A DNA stretch of 36,896 bases from Verrucomicrobiia bacterium (GCA_030038175.1 JASHPN010000086.1:1-36896), one strand, 5' to 3'. Numbered from the stretch's first letter, positions 17,412 through 26,131 are shown. The notes: generated by a model from the letters alone, not told the origin. Translations and numbers: made by a program.

Positions 17412-17472
17412 GGCGGCGTTATGAGAGTTTCGCAAAACCGCTCGACGATAAATCCAATTCCCGAGACATATT

Positions 17473-17976
17473 ATGAATGCAAATGAAAAATCCCCGGCGT
17501 CCAGCCCTCGAATGAGGCGGATTCAAAATGTCAGCTCGTTCGTGCGCGTGCTTTTATTGGCACTCCTGGTCATTGAAGGGGCGGGCATGGCTGTCGGCCT
17601 GTTCGTGATTCCATCCACGCTTTTCCATATCTCGGGGATGAAATCACACGTTGTTTATACAATTTTCACGGCGTTTTTGCTGTTCCTGCCACTGATGTTC
17701 CTGGTGACGCTAAATTTTTTCAGGCTTTTTACGCGGCTAAAGAACGGCTGGTTGTTTGAATCGGAGACGATTGAATACCTGGAAAGGGCAGGTAAATGGT
17801 GGATTACGCTGAGCGTTGTCAGTGCGATTGTACAACTGGTGGAATCGTATGTTTTCAGGCCAGATCATATCATTGTTCCTGGGAATGGCATTTGGGGAGG
17901 ATTAATTGTATTTTTTATCGCGTGGGTTTTGCGGGAAGGGCAGCAAATGAAGGAAGAACAGGAGTTGACGGTGTAA
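17473..17976 (+). CDS. DUF2975 family membrane protein
   Basis: This is a 167-residue integral membrane protein with four predicted membrane segments at about 22-46, 60-84, 109-128 and 139-153. The segment FFRLFTRLKNGWLFESETIE after TM2 and the C-terminus REGQQMKEEQELTV are typical of DUF2975 (B. subtilis YoaS-like) proteins. Members are usually paired with a small Cro/CI-type regulator, as here: the HTH gene starts 1 bp after this stop. The function of the pair is not known; a membrane sensor or antagonist of the regulator has been a reasonable guess. It is preceded by a strong promoter. Confidence 0.88.
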   Translation: MNANEKSPASSPRMRRIQNVSSFVRVLLLALLVIEGAGMAVGLFVIPSTLFHISGMKSHVVYTIFTAFLLFLPLMFLVTLNFFRLFTRLKNGWLFESETIEYLERAGKWWITLSVVSAIVQLVESYVFRPDHIIVPGNGIWGGLIVFFIAWVLREGQQMKEEQELTV

Positions 17977-17977
17977 T

Positions 17978-18208
17978 ATGGCAATCATTGTCAACCTGGA
18001 CGTGGTCCTGGCGCAGCGGAAGATGCGGCTGAACGATTTGGCAGACGCGGTGGGCATTACGCCGCAGAATCTGTCTGTCCTCAAAACCGGCCGGGCCAGG
18101 GCGATTCGCTTTTCAACGCTGGACGCGATTTGCAAGACGCTTCAATGCCAGCCCGGGGAAATTTTGGAGTACCGGCCGGAGCAAGAAAACGGGAATCAGA
18201 GCCAATAG
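17978..18208 (+). CDS. Small XRE-family (YozG-like) helix-turn-helix regulator
   Basis: This is a 76-residue DNA-binding protein made almost entirely of one Cro/CI helix-turn-helix. It starts with a beta-strand-like IIVNLDVVLAQRKM; the HTH lies at about 16-37 (LNDLADAVGITPQNLSVLKT), followed by FSTLDAICKTLQCQPGEIL and a short charged tail. This is the usual partner of DUF2975 proteins. With 1 bp between stop and start it is almost certainly co-transcribed and coupled with the upstream gene. It probably regulates its own operon; the target is not visible. Confidence 0.92.
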   Translation: MAIIVNLDVVLAQRKMRLNDLADAVGITPQNLSVLKTGRARAIRFSTLDAICKTLQCQPGEILEYRPEQENGNQSQ

Positions 18209-18213
18209 TCTTT

Positions 18214-18543
18214 TTAATGGAGGACCGACATGGCTTTTAACATGAGGCCGATCCAAATCAAAGCAAGGAGCGAAACAACGTGAAAGGACAATAAACCGGT
18301 TGCAATAATTTTGCCAAGCCAGGTCCGCGCCGAACCAAGCGCGAAAGTTCCGAACACGAAGCCGATGTCCAGCGTCACAACCCAGCACCAGAGCAGGGAT
18401 TTTGAATCAGTTGCCGTATATGTGACGTAAAGGAAAACCTCCAGCATTGCGGCAATTGCGCAAATTGCGCAGCGCGCGCGGGTGGAAGAATCTGAGAGCG
18501 TCGCAAGCCTTAACCGTTTTATCAGCGCGGAATCGGGTTTCAT
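18214..18543 (-). CDS. Small hypothetical membrane protein
   Basis: I do not recognise this 109-residue protein. It has a basic N-terminus with three or four hydrophobic segments (about 24-43, 50-70, 77-104), four cysteines in the first two segments, and no known motif. It converges with the XRE gene, only 5 bp separating the two stops. The ATG lies at 18543; no obvious ribosome binding site. The membrane pattern and uninterrupted frame favour a real gene. Confidence 0.6.
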   Translation of the reverse strand: MKPDSALIKRLRLATLSDSSTRARCAICAIAAMLEVFLYVTYTATDSKSLLWCWVVTLDIGFVFGTFALGSARTWLGKIIATGLLSFHVVSLLALIWIGLMLKAMSVLH

Positions 18544-18891
18544 AACTTGTCAAACACCGGCGATGACGGGTAGTTGCGCTTTTGCTTGAACCGCAATTGG
18601 GAGCGCGGCATTTATGCCGCTTCATCGTACGACAATCGGGGGCGCCGATGTATTCCGTTACCGTGCAATGTTGTACGCCGAAGCGATCCCGCCCCATGCG
18701 GGATCGCGCTCCGATACGTCGTCTGATGCTTGGAATAGCGGATGACAACTTTGGTTTATTGTCCCAATGCATTCCTGAAAAGAAAGGGGGCTTTCCATGA
18801 AGCATGGCAGGGCCGACTGACCGGCCGGCTCGGCCGCGCGTTTCTGCCTAATAATTCGCGTCAATTCGCGAAATTCGCGGATCAATCAATT
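18544..18891. other. Non-coding gap with structured repeats
   Basis: No credible gene is seen in these 348 bases. The first part holds the four-way-junction element at 18600-18712. Further on, AATTCGCG occurs three times in a row at 18853-18860, 18863-18870 and 18872-18879, just beyond the 3' end of the DUF481 gene. Confidence 0.55.
18600..18712. repeat. Structured intergenic repeat, four-way junction, copy 1
   Basis: The 113-bp element folds into contiguous stems: outer GGAGC (18600-18604) with GCTCC (18708-18712); left hairpin GCGGCA-TTTA-TGCCGC (18605-18620); inner stem TTCATCGTAC (18621-18630) with GTACGCCGAA (18673-18682, two mismatches); right hairpin GCGATCCCGC-CCCAT-GCGGGATCGC (18683-18707). 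Each stem begins where the previous one ends. A second element of the same design is at 26132-26259. Confidence 0.65.
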
Positions 18892-19653
18892 CTAAAATTT
18901 AAACACAATCCCGCTCACGACCTTCACGTCGTTGTCCTTGAATCCGGGCGCGGGGACATTGGCGAAATTATCCTGCACGTAAGTTTCCAGGCTGAGTTTT
19001 TTGGTGAGGGGCGTATCCACGCCCACCTGGGCATTGACCAGGAAAGCGTCCGGAAAGGTGAGGGGCGGGATAAATTCCACGTTTTCCCACAGCTTGGCGT
19101 GGTCATCAATTTGTTGCACAAAATTCTGCGCAATGCGCGCGGTGGGATAGTCGTGGTATTCATCGTCCAGGTGTTCAGTCTCAAAGGCGGGCCCGGCCTC
19201 GGTGGACAACGTGGTCATCTTGTTTTTGATAAAGTAATAACCCGCGCCTGCGCTGGTAGTGAACCGATACTCCACGTCCGCAATGGCGTCATGCAAGCCA
19301 TCTCCGCGCCCGTAACCGTACCAGGTGTCGTCCACAAACGTATGATTTTCCTGGGCGCAACCATGCAGGCTTTCGGCGTTTTTGACCGAGCTGATTTCGC
19401 CGTAAGCGCCGTCACTTTCAAGAGTCAGATCATCTATTTTGGTCTTTCTTTCGGCGTTAATCTTTCCGTTGACCAGGACGCTGTTGACGTTACCCGACGT
19501 GGCGGTGAGGCCGAATGTGCCCGTGCCGCTCCAGATTTTGGGCGGGGCCTTGGCGACGGCCACGGTGTTGGTTGAAACCGTATGGCCCGGAGTTTCGGCA
19601 AAGCAATGGCCTGCGAAAAAACCGGCAACAATCAATGTTAAAAAATATTTCAT
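18892..19653 (-). CDS. DUF481 outer-membrane beta-barrel protein (YdiY-like)
   Basis: This 253-residue protein has a signal peptide at 1-19 (ends CFA). Residues about 38-253 show alternating strands typical of DUF481 barrels: WSGTGTFGLTATSGNVNS at the start, repeated short loops, and the C-terminus NDVKVVSGIVFKF with a terminal Phe as expected for BAM-inserted outer-membrane proteins. E. coli YdiY is described as salt-induced; a precise role is unknown. It stands alone between a repeat-filled gap and pyrD; the 222 bp upstream are AT-rich and may contain its promoter. Confidence 0.85.
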   Translation of the reverse strand: MKYFLTLIVAGFFAGHCFAETPGHTVSTNTVAVAKAPPKIWSGTGTFGLTATSGNVNSVLVNGKINAERKTKIDDLTLESDGAYGEISSVKNAESLHGCAQENHTFVDDTWYGYGRGDGLHDAIADVEYRFTTSAGAGYYFIKNKMTTLSTEAGPAFETEHLDDEYHDYPTARIAQNFVQQIDDHAKLWENVEFIPPLTFPDAFLVNAQVGVDTPLTKKLSLETYVQDNFANVPAPGFKDNDVKVVSGIVFKF

Positions 19654-19875
19654 TACAAATGACGCATTATTTTAAATTGCGAAAATTTCCAAGAAAACTC
19701 CGGTGAGGAAAAACGGAACTACTCGGAACCGATACTGCACTATAGGCCAGATTTTTTGGACCAAGGCAACAACTATTTTCAATTTTTTTTAAATTTTTTT
19801 CGGAAATCTTTGAACAGGGACCGTGGCGTGAACCGTTGGTACTCAACCCATTTAACCATTTTAACCTGCCTCCGA

Positions 19876-20973
19876 TTATGATTTTCCGACGATTTCACTT
19901 AAATTCCGCACGCCTGCCAATTGCATACGGCGAAGGAGGCCGGTGACAATGCATTTCGGCAGGCCTGGCCCTTCATAGACCAGACCTGTATAAATCTGGA
20001 CGAGCGTCGCGCCGGCGGCAATCTTTTCCCAGGCATCGTCCGCGTTAAAAATTCCGCCCACGCCAATGATGGGCAGCCGGTTTCCGGTTTGCCTGAATAT
20101 GTGGCGAATGATCCCGGTGCTCCGTTGGCGGAGGGGTTTGCCGCTCAGTCCGCCGGTTTCCGCATAAGTCCGTTTTTCCAGCGCATCCGCCGTTTCCGGA
20201 CGTTCAATTGTCGTGTTGGTGGCGACAATGCCGGAAATTTGCCGCGCCACCGCCAGTTCAAGAATTTCGTCCAATGCTTCGAGGGTCAAGTCCGGGGCGA
20301 CTTTGATAAGAATTGGGGTTTGCCTGCCGCCATCCTTCTGGACGTCGCCGATTGCCGCCAAAATCTCCTCCAGCGCCGCCTTGTCCTGCAATTGCCGCAG
20401 CCCGGGCGTATTGGGCGAACTGACGTTGATGACAAAAAAATCCGCAAGCTCGCGCAACCGCCGAAACGAGTCAGCATAATCCTCAGGCGCTTTTTCGAGG
20501 GGCGTTATTTTAGATTTGCCAAGGTTGATTCCGACGGGGTGGTTCGGCCAGCGACCACCTTTTTTCCAATCCGCCATGGTCTGGGCGAAGGCTTCCGCGC
20601 CCGGATTGTTAAAACCCATGCGATTGATAATGGCGCCCGCGCTCGGGGCGCGAAACATTCTCGGGGCCGGATTGCCCGGCTGCGCGTGCCGCGTGACTCC
20701 GCCCAATTCACAGAAACCGAAGCCCATCCGGGACCAGACCGGGAGCGCCGCCGCAAATTTATCCATGCCCGCCGCAAGGCCCACCGGATTCGGAAACCTC
20801 AGACCAAATGCATCCACGGGCAGGATCGGGGCGCCAAAGACGCCGCCAAAGGCCTGGCACGCAATAGAATTGCGGCTGACGCGCGCCAGCGCCTTCAACG
20901 CAAATTCATGGGCGCGCTCCGCGTCCTGTCGGAACAGGAGCGGCCGCGCGCAATGACGATAAAACCAGCCCAC
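19876..20973 (-). CDS. pyrD: Dihydroorotate dehydrogenase, class 2 (quinone-dependent) PyrD
   Basis: PyrD oxidises dihydroorotate to orotate in pyrimidine synthesis, passing electrons through FMN to the quinone pool at the membrane. The 365-residue length and the N-terminal helical extension (about 1-40, membrane-associating) indicate class 2. The motifs are in order: NPVGLAAGMDK, ELGGVTRHAQPGNP, NRMGFNNPG, GINLGKSKITP, VINVSSPNTPGLRQLQ with catalytic Ser186, LIKVAPDLT, VATNTT, GGLSGKPLR and IIGVGGI. The start codon is GTG at 20973-20971; no good ribosome binding site precedes it. There are no other pyrimidine genes nearby. Confidence 0.96.
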   Translation of the reverse strand: MGWFYRHCARPLLFRQDAERAHEFALKALARVSRNSIACQAFGGVFGAPILPVDAFGLRFPNPVGLAAGMDKFAAALPVWSRMGFGFCELGGVTRHAQPGNPAPRMFRAPSAGAIINRMGFNNPGAEAFAQTMADWKKGGRWPNHPVGINLGKSKITPLEKAPEDYADSFRRLRELADFFVINVSSPNTPGLRQLQDKAALEEILAAIGDVQKDGGRQTPILIKVAPDLTLEALDEILELAVARQISGIVATNTTIERPETADALEKRTYAETGGLSGKPLRQRSTGIIRHIFRQTGNRLPIIGVGGIFNADDAWEKIAAGATLVQIYTGLVYEGPGLPKCIVTGLLRRMQLAGVRNLSEIVGKS

Positions 20974-20981
20974 GCGGCGAA

Positions 20982-21015
20982 TTTAACCACAGATAGACAC
21001 CGATGGACACGGATT
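20982..21015. repeat. Dispersed ACCACAGAT-type repeat
   Basis: The sequence TTAACCACAGATAGACAC followed by CGATGGACACGG has the near-tandem period of a dispersed intergenic repeat. A related reverse-oriented stretch (AATTCGCGTTTATCTGCATC) lies before ispD at about 864-883. A small hairpin ATCCCG/CGGGAT follows at 21064-21083. Confidence 0.4.
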
Positions 21016-21111
21016 CTTTTTACGGAACAGACAAACCGGCGAAATGGAAGAAGTCTCGCATGAATCCCGTCCCTGTTCGGGATACCAGTTCGGGTGAAAG
21101 TAGCCGCTTGC

Positions 21112-23082
21112 TCACGCGCGCGGCTCTGCTTGCAACGCGGCCAGTTTGCCGGCCTCAGCTTCCCACTCGGGATTTAATTCGGCCAGCCGTTCCTGCGCGT
21201 GGAGCAATTCTCGGTTGACCTCCACGGCGCGGCCGGATTTTTCGTACGTGGCCGGATTTTCAAGTTCAGCCGTTAACTCCGCCAGTTTCGCTTCCAGTTG
21301 CTGGATTTCCTTTTCCAGCCGATCCACCAATTGCTGCTGTGCCTTGCGTTGGTTCGACCGTGCCTGCCGCTGTTCCGCTTCGAGCCGCCGCTGCTCTTTG
21401 CGGTCCACCGAGGGCCGGGGCGTGGCGCTCGCCGTTTTCTGCGCCGGCGCGCTCCCGTTGCTTCCTCCCGCCGTCAAGGCCGCGCGCGCGGACTGCGCCT
21501 TCGTTTTATCCAAATAATATTGGTAACCGCCGGGATATGGGGTCAGCCGCCCGGCGTTGACATGAACGACATGGTTCGCCAGGGCGCGAATGAAATAAAC
21601 GTCGTGGCTGATGAACACCAGCGTGCCTTGGAATTGGTCCAACGCGTAAACCAGCGCGTCAATGCTCGCCATGTCCAAATGCGTCGTAGGCTCATCCATC
21701 AAAAGCAGGTTGGGAGGATCCAGGAGCAGTTTTACCAGCGCGAGCCGGCTTTTCTCGCCGCCGCTTAAGACGCTGACCTTTTTGAAAACGTCATCTCCCT
21801 GAAAAAGAAAACAGCCGAGCAAGGTGCGGATAAATTGTTCGGTCACACGCTGCGGCGTATCGGCCGCTTCCTCAAAGACCGTGCGGTCGGCGTTCAGCAT
21901 CTCGATGCGGTTCTGCGAGTAATAGCCGGCCTTGGCGTTATGGCCCAGGGTTCGCGTCCCGCTTTGCGGAATCACAACCTCCGCCAGAATTTTCAACAGC
22001 GTGGATTTGCCGGCGCCGTTGGGACCCACCAGGACGATGCGCTGGTCGCGTTCGGCCTGAAAATCCATGCCGCGATAGACGACTTTTTCGCCGTAAGCCT
22101 GGTGAATATTTTCCAGCGTGATGACGCGGTGACCGCTCCGCTGGGGCTGGGGAAAGGAGAAACTGACTTTGCGGTCGGCGGCGGTGGGCGCCTCGATTTT
22201 TTCCATGCGCTCGACCTGCTTGAGCTTGCTTTGCGCCTGCGCCGCCTTGGTGGCCTTGGCGCGAAAGCGGTTCACAAATTCCATGAGCTGGCCGATTTCG
22301 CGCTGTTGATTTTTGTACGCGGCCAATTGCTGTTCTTCATACGCCGCCCGTTGTTCGAGGTAATCGTCATAGTTCCCGCGGTAGCGGAGCAGCTTGCTTT
22401 GGCGAATCTCGACGACGCTGCCGACCAGCCGGTTGAGAAACTCGCGATCGTGCGAAATCACCAGGATCGCGCCCGGGTAATTCTGGAGATAATCCTGGAA
22501 CCACAATAACGCCTCCAAATCCAGATGGTTGGTCGGTTCGTCCAGCATCAGCAAATCCGGTTCCTGCACCAGCAGGCGGGCCAAATGGGCGCGCATGACC
22601 CAGCCTCCGCTCAGTTCGCGGGCGGGACGTTCGAATTCCGCTTCGCGAAAACTGAGGCCGGCGAGAATCTGCTTGGCTTTGGCTTCGAGCCGGTAGCCGC
22701 CCAGTTCATTGAACCGGTCATGCGCATTGTCATGAATGTCTTCCGAATGCAACGCCTCGACGGGATGGTCGGCCTCCCATGCTTTAATGATGCGCCGCAA
22801 TTTCACAAAATCGGGCGTGATGGCCGTAGCCAGTTCGATCACCGTTTCATCCCCGGTCACGGCTGTTTCCTGCGGCAAATACCCAATCGTCACGCCGCGT
22901 TCGCGCGAAATCTTTCCATCATCCGGCGGGAGAGTCCCCAGAATGATGGAAAAGAGCGTGGATTTCCCGGCGCCGTTCGGCCCGACCAGGCCGATGCGGT
23001 CCGCGCGATTCAATTGCAAAGAAACGTCGGCAAACAAAATCCTGCCGCCGTATGCCTTGCCAATGCCCGAAAGCGTCAACAT
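21112..23082 (-). CDS. ABC-F family ATPase (Uup/YheS-like)
   Basis: This 656-residue protein has two fused ATP-binding cassettes and no membrane segment, so it is an ABC-F protein, not a transporter. Cassette 1 has Walker A GPNGAGKST (34-42), signature LSGGWVMRA and Walker B LLMLDEPTNHLD. The linker is charged and helical (about 240-300). Cassette 2 has GPNGAGKST, LSGGEKSRLAL and LLLMDEPTTHLD. A coiled-coil C-terminal domain rich in Glu, Arg and Gln (about 555-650) follows, as in Uup and YheS. ABC-F proteins act at the ribosome during translation or, for Uup, have been linked to DNA structures; the exact subgroup cannot be settled here. Confidence 0.92.
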   Translation of the reverse strand: MLTLSGIGKAYGGRILFADVSLQLNRADRIGLVGPNGAGKSTLFSIILGTLPPDDGKISRERGVTIGYLPQETAVTGDETVIELATAITPDFVKLRRIIKAWEADHPVEALHSEDIHDNAHDRFNELGGYRLEAKAKQILAGLSFREAEFERPARELSGGWVMRAHLARLLVQEPDLLMLDEPTNHLDLEALLWFQDYLQNYPGAILVISHDREFLNRLVGSVVEIRQSKLLRYRGNYDDYLEQRAAYEEQQLAAYKNQQREIGQLMEFVNRFRAKATKAAQAQSKLKQVERMEKIEAPTAADRKVSFSFPQPQRSGHRVITLENIHQAYGEKVVYRGMDFQAERDQRIVLVGPNGAGKSTLLKILAEVVIPQSGTRTLGHNAKAGYYSQNRIEMLNADRTVFEEAADTPQRVTEQFIRTLLGCFLFQGDDVFKKVSVLSGGEKSRLALVKLLLDPPNLLLMDEPTTHLDMASIDALVYALDQFQGTLVFISHDVYFIRALANHVVHVNAGRLTPYPGGYQYYLDKTKAQSARAALTAGGSNGSAPAQKTASATPRPSVDRKEQRRLEAEQRQARSNQRKAQQQLVDRLEKEIQQLEAKLAELTAELENPATYEKSGRAVEVNRELLHAQERLAELNPEWEAEAGKLAALQAEPRA

Positions 23083-23148
23083 GAAACGCTTATTTTACCC
23101 TGCGGAAGGGGAAATTCAAGATTTGGAGCGCCATGATTTGTTCCCAAT

Positions 23149-23234
23149 GCCTCACGCAAAGGTCGCCAAGGTCGCAAAGGATTGGAGACGACAACATCCA
23201 ACCCTTTGCGGACTTTGCGCCCCTTTGCGTGAGC
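23149..23234. repeat. 86-bp hairpin repeat, copy A (flanks GxxExxY gene)
   Basis: This 86-bp sequence differs from copy B at 23712-23797 by one base. It is itself a long imperfect inverted repeat: CTCACGCAAAGG (23151-23162) pairs with CCTTTGCGTGAG (23222-23233), with further GCAAAGG/CCTTTGC pairing inside. A diverged homology extends upstream (GAAATTCAAG and GCCATGATTTG, from about 23111). Confidence 0.8.
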
Positions 23235-23242
23235 CTGTAGAT

Positions 23243-23641
23243 TTATTCGGCCAATCCGTTGACGATTCGCTCGATGCCGTCCTTCAAATGGGCTTCGCCG
23301 AAGTTGATCAACAGGCCGAGCTTGCGCCCGCTCAATTTAAGCTGCGTGAGGACTTGCTTGCTGTGAACTTTCACAAGTTGCTCGACAGACTTCAATTCCA
23401 CGATGACCATGTTCTCGACCAGCAGATCAGCGCGGAAACCTTCGTCAAAGCTCAGTTCATCATAGCGAATCGGAATCGGCGCCTGTCGCTCCACCCGCAG
23501 ACCAACTTTGCGCAGTTCGTACGCGAGAATGATTTCATAAACGCTTTCGAGTAAACCCGGGCCGGTTCGCGTGTGCACCTTGAACGCGGCATCAAGGATG
23601 ATTTTAGACAGTTCGTTTTCCGTAATAGGAGGATTATTCAT
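23243..23641 (-). CDS. GxxExxY family protein
   Basis: This 132-residue protein belongs to the GxxExxY family (TIGR04256 type), with the defining motif GLLESVYE in the N-terminal third and the conserved downstream elements LGLRVERQ-like, FRADLLVENMVIVELKSVE and LLINFGE. The fold resembles PD-(D/E)XK nuclease-like proteins (D in ADLLV and E-x-K in VELKS), though no activity has been shown. I start at the ATG at 23641, giving MNNPPITENEL; an upstream extension to 23764 would run into repeat copy B and is probably an artefact. Both ends are bordered by the 86-bp direct repeats (copy A 8 bp past the stop, copy B 70 bp before the start), which suggests a cassette. Confidence 0.85.
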   Translation of the reverse strand: MNNPPITENELSKIILDAAFKVHTRTGPGLLESVYEIILAYELRKVGLRVERQAPIPIRYDELSFDEGFRADLLVENMVIVELKSVEQLVKVHSKQVLTQLKLSGRKLGLLINFGEAHLKDGIERIVNGLAE

Positions 23642-23711
23642 AGCAGTCCGTCCACGGTGCGGATTTGACGACGAAAATTCAAGCGGAACATGCCATGATT
23701 TGCCTCCACAA

Positions 23712-23797
23712 GCCTCACGCAATGGTCGCCAAGGTCGCAAAGGATTGGAGACGACAACATCCAACCCTTTGCGGACTTTGCGCCCCTTTGCGTGAGC
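23712..23797. repeat. 86-bp hairpin repeat, copy B
   Basis: This is the direct repeat of 23149-23234, shifted by 563 bp, with a single difference (T at 23723). It lies between the GxxExxY gene and the 3' end of the trehalose gene (stop at 23808). The diverged homology upstream begins with GAAAATTCAAG at 23673. Confidence 0.8.
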
Positions 23798-23807
23798 AAC
23801 CAGGCTT

Positions 23808-26030
23808 TTATTCTGAAGGCAACGTTGTGTGAATCAAAATCTCGCGCAGCAGCCGCCGCACGGCCGTGTGCGTCGTCAGATAATATCGGGCCGCGGTGTT
23901 GGCCAATCCCACGCGAACGGAATACGCCTCCGGCGGCAGCGCGCGAAACAGGTCCTCGTCCGTCCAGTCGTCGCCAATGCCCAGGACAAAATCAGGGTTG
24001 CCCCCGTTGAGCCATTCCAGGGCCGCCGTGCCCTTGTTGACGCCGGTGTTCCGGACTTCCACGACTTTATTCCCCTCCAATACCTGCACGTCTATGTTGC
24101 GCGTGAAGCCGGCCAAATCGTCGAGCAATTCCTTCGCCCGCAATGACCCCTGTTCGGGATCGGCGCGGCGATAATGCCACGCGAGCGAAAACTCTTTTTC
24201 CTCCAGAAACGCCCCGGGCAGGCGGTCAACGTAGAGCTGCAGGATTGGGCGCACGCGTTCTTTCCATTCGACGGTCATCGCCTTCAACATGCGCCACTCC
24301 GTCCCCTTGCGCCGCAGCCAGACGCCGTGTTCCGCCACCAGCGAAACCGGCAGGTTCCCAAACCAATTCTCCAGATCGGACCGCGGCCGGCCGCTGATGA
24401 TGATGACCTCGTTGGCTGGAGCGGTTCCCAGCGCCGAAAGCAATTCCATCACTTCGGCATCCGGCTGGGCGAGTTTGGGCTCAGTCGCCAGCGGCACCAG
24501 GGTGCCGTCGTAATCCAGCAGCAATGAGCGCCGCGCCGCCGATTTGTAAACTCGCAGCATGGCCGCCATCGCATTGCCGCTCAACAACCGCGCCTGACGC
24601 GCCGCTTCGGTTTTTTCCGTGGAAATCATGGCCTGGACAAAGTCGTCCGCCCAGCGGTTGATGTCGTAACGGCGCAAACGCTCGCGGAGAATTTGGTTGC
24701 GCCGGATTTGTTCGTCCTCCGGCATGGCCAAGGCCTGCTCCAGGGCGCGCGCAAAATCTTCGACATGCACCGGATTGATGATGATCGCTTCTCCCATTTC
24801 CTTGGCCGCGCCGGCCATTTCGCTCAAAATCAGCACGCCCTTGCCGTCCGGGCGCGACGCGACAAATTCCTTGGCCACCAGATTCATCCCGTCGCGCACC
24901 GGCGTGATCATCGCCGCGTCGCACAGCCGGTAAAGCGCGACAATCTCCTCGAACGAAATATTTCGGAACTGATAAATCAGCGGCGTCCAATGAACGGTGC
25001 CGAAGGCGCCGGTGATGCGGCCCACCATTTGCTCCAGTTCCAATTTCATCGCCTGATAACTTTCGACGCCAATTCTTGACGGAGCGACGGAAATAATAAA
25101 CACCACCTTGCCGTGCCACTGCGGGTTATTTTTCAAGAAAAGTTCATAGCCGCGCAGCCGGTTGACCAGCCCTTTTGTATAATCCAGGCGGTCCACCGAA
25201 AAAACCACCTTTTGGCCCGCGCACTGTTCCCGTAATTCCGCGGTTCGCCGCCCGGTGTCCGGGGATTCCGCGGCCTTCGCGAAGCGGTCAAAGTCCACGC
25301 CCATCGGAAACGTGTCCACCTTCACCACCCGGTCGCGCAACGCGAGCCGGCCCAGGTGATGTTCGCAGCCGGCGGTGCGCAGTACGGAGGTCAAAAAATC
25401 CCGCGTATAATCGTGCGTATGAAAACCGACCAGGCTCGCGCCAATCAGCCCTTCGATGATCTCCTCGCGCCACGCCCGCGGCAGCAGTCGGAACACTTCG
25501 TAGGACGGAAACGGAATATGCAGAAAAAAGCCAATCGGCATGGCTGGAAATTTTTCCCGGATCAATTTCGGCAGCAGCATCAGATGATAGTCATGCACCC
25601 AAACCATGTCGTCGGGACGCAAGGCGTTCACCACTTCCTCGCCGAAAATGCGGTTCACCTTCCGGTATTCCTGCCAATATTCCTCTTCATAACAGGCCAG
25701 CGAAGGAAAATAATGGAACAGCGGCCAGATGGTTTTATTGCAAAAGCCGTGATAAAAGCGTTCCATGCTTTCTTCCGGCAAAAAAATCGGGCAGCTCTTG
25801 AATTGTTCCCCGCCGTATTTTCGCACGATGGCCTGGTGTTCGGGCGCGACGGTGCAGCCGGGCCAGCCCAGCCAGAAATAATCCGGCCGGTTTAAAGCCT
25901 TTTCCGACGACTGGCGCAAATAACTGGCAAGTCCCGTGCTCAATCCGCCTGAGCTGGTATTAAATTGCGGCAACCCCTCAACAAACGAAACCGTGAACGG
26001 CAACCGGTTAGAAACCACAACCAACCTCAT
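23808..26030 (-). CDS. Bifunctional trehalose-6-phosphate synthase/phosphatase (OtsA-OtsB fusion)
   Basis: The 740-residue protein carries both steps of trehalose synthesis. Residues 1-470 are a GT20 synthase: N-terminal VVVSNRLPF, SSGGLSTGL, VHDYHL (145-150), FFLHIPFPS, VDRLDYTKGL, APSRIGVESY, and RDGMNLVAKEFVA for UDP-glucose binding. Residues about 500-735 are a HAD phosphatase: nucleophile in LLDYDGTL (DYDGT 506-510), IIISGRPRSDL, and GDDWTDEDLF (686-695). Together they convert UDP-glucose and glucose-6-phosphate to trehalose, often for osmotic or desiccation protection. It is a single cytoplasmic polypeptide with no break. No other trehalose genes are near. Fusions of this order are also known in eukaryotes and several bacterial groups. 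Confidence 0.95.
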   Translation of the reverse strand: MRLVVVSNRLPFTVSFVEGLPQFNTSSGGLSTGLASYLRQSSEKALNRPDYFWLGWPGCTVAPEHQAIVRKYGGEQFKSCPIFLPEESMERFYHGFCNKTIWPLFHYFPSLACYEEEYWQEYRKVNRIFGEEVVNALRPDDMVWVHDYHLMLLPKLIREKFPAMPIGFFLHIPFPSYEVFRLLPRAWREEIIEGLIGASLVGFHTHDYTRDFLTSVLRTAGCEHHLGRLALRDRVVKVDTFPMGVDFDRFAKAAESPDTGRRTAELREQCAGQKVVFSVDRLDYTKGLVNRLRGYELFLKNNPQWHGKVVFIISVAPSRIGVESYQAMKLELEQMVGRITGAFGTVHWTPLIYQFRNISFEEIVALYRLCDAAMITPVRDGMNLVAKEFVASRPDGKGVLILSEMAGAAKEMGEAIIINPVHVEDFARALEQALAMPEDEQIRRNQILRERLRRYDINRWADDFVQAMISTEKTEAARQARLLSGNAMAAMLRVYKSAARRSLLLDYDGTLVPLATEPKLAQPDAEVMELLSALGTAPANEVIIISGRPRSDLENWFGNLPVSLVAEHGVWLRRKGTEWRMLKAMTVEWKERVRPILQLYVDRLPGAFLEEKEFSLAWHYRRADPEQGSLRAKELLDDLAGFTRNIDVQVLEGNKVVEVRNTGVNKGTAALEWLNGGNPDFVLGIGDDWTDEDLFRALPPEAYSVRVGLANTAARYYLTTHTAVRRLLREILIHTTLPSE

Positions 26031-26131
26031 ATGCGGATAGTCTCGACTGTTTGAACTGATTGTTCAAGCGCCGGTTCATGGAAAGTCCTCTTTCTTTTGA
26101 GAACGCATCGGGACCATGAACTGGAATGCCT

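Noticed and set aside
18600-18712. tRNA or tmRNA gene because of the cloverleaf shape
   Set aside because: Arm lengths do not fit, there is no T-loop GTTCRA sequence or CCA end, and the 26132 element shares the architecture with different sequence.
23642-23764. Upstream extension of the GxxExxY protein to 23764
   Set aside because: It runs into repeat copy B and adds residues unlike the family's N-terminus; the ATG at 23641 fits family length.
23149-23797. CRISPR-like repeat pair
   Set aside because: There are only two long copies, 563 bp apart, with a gene between them; no short regular spacers and no cas genes.
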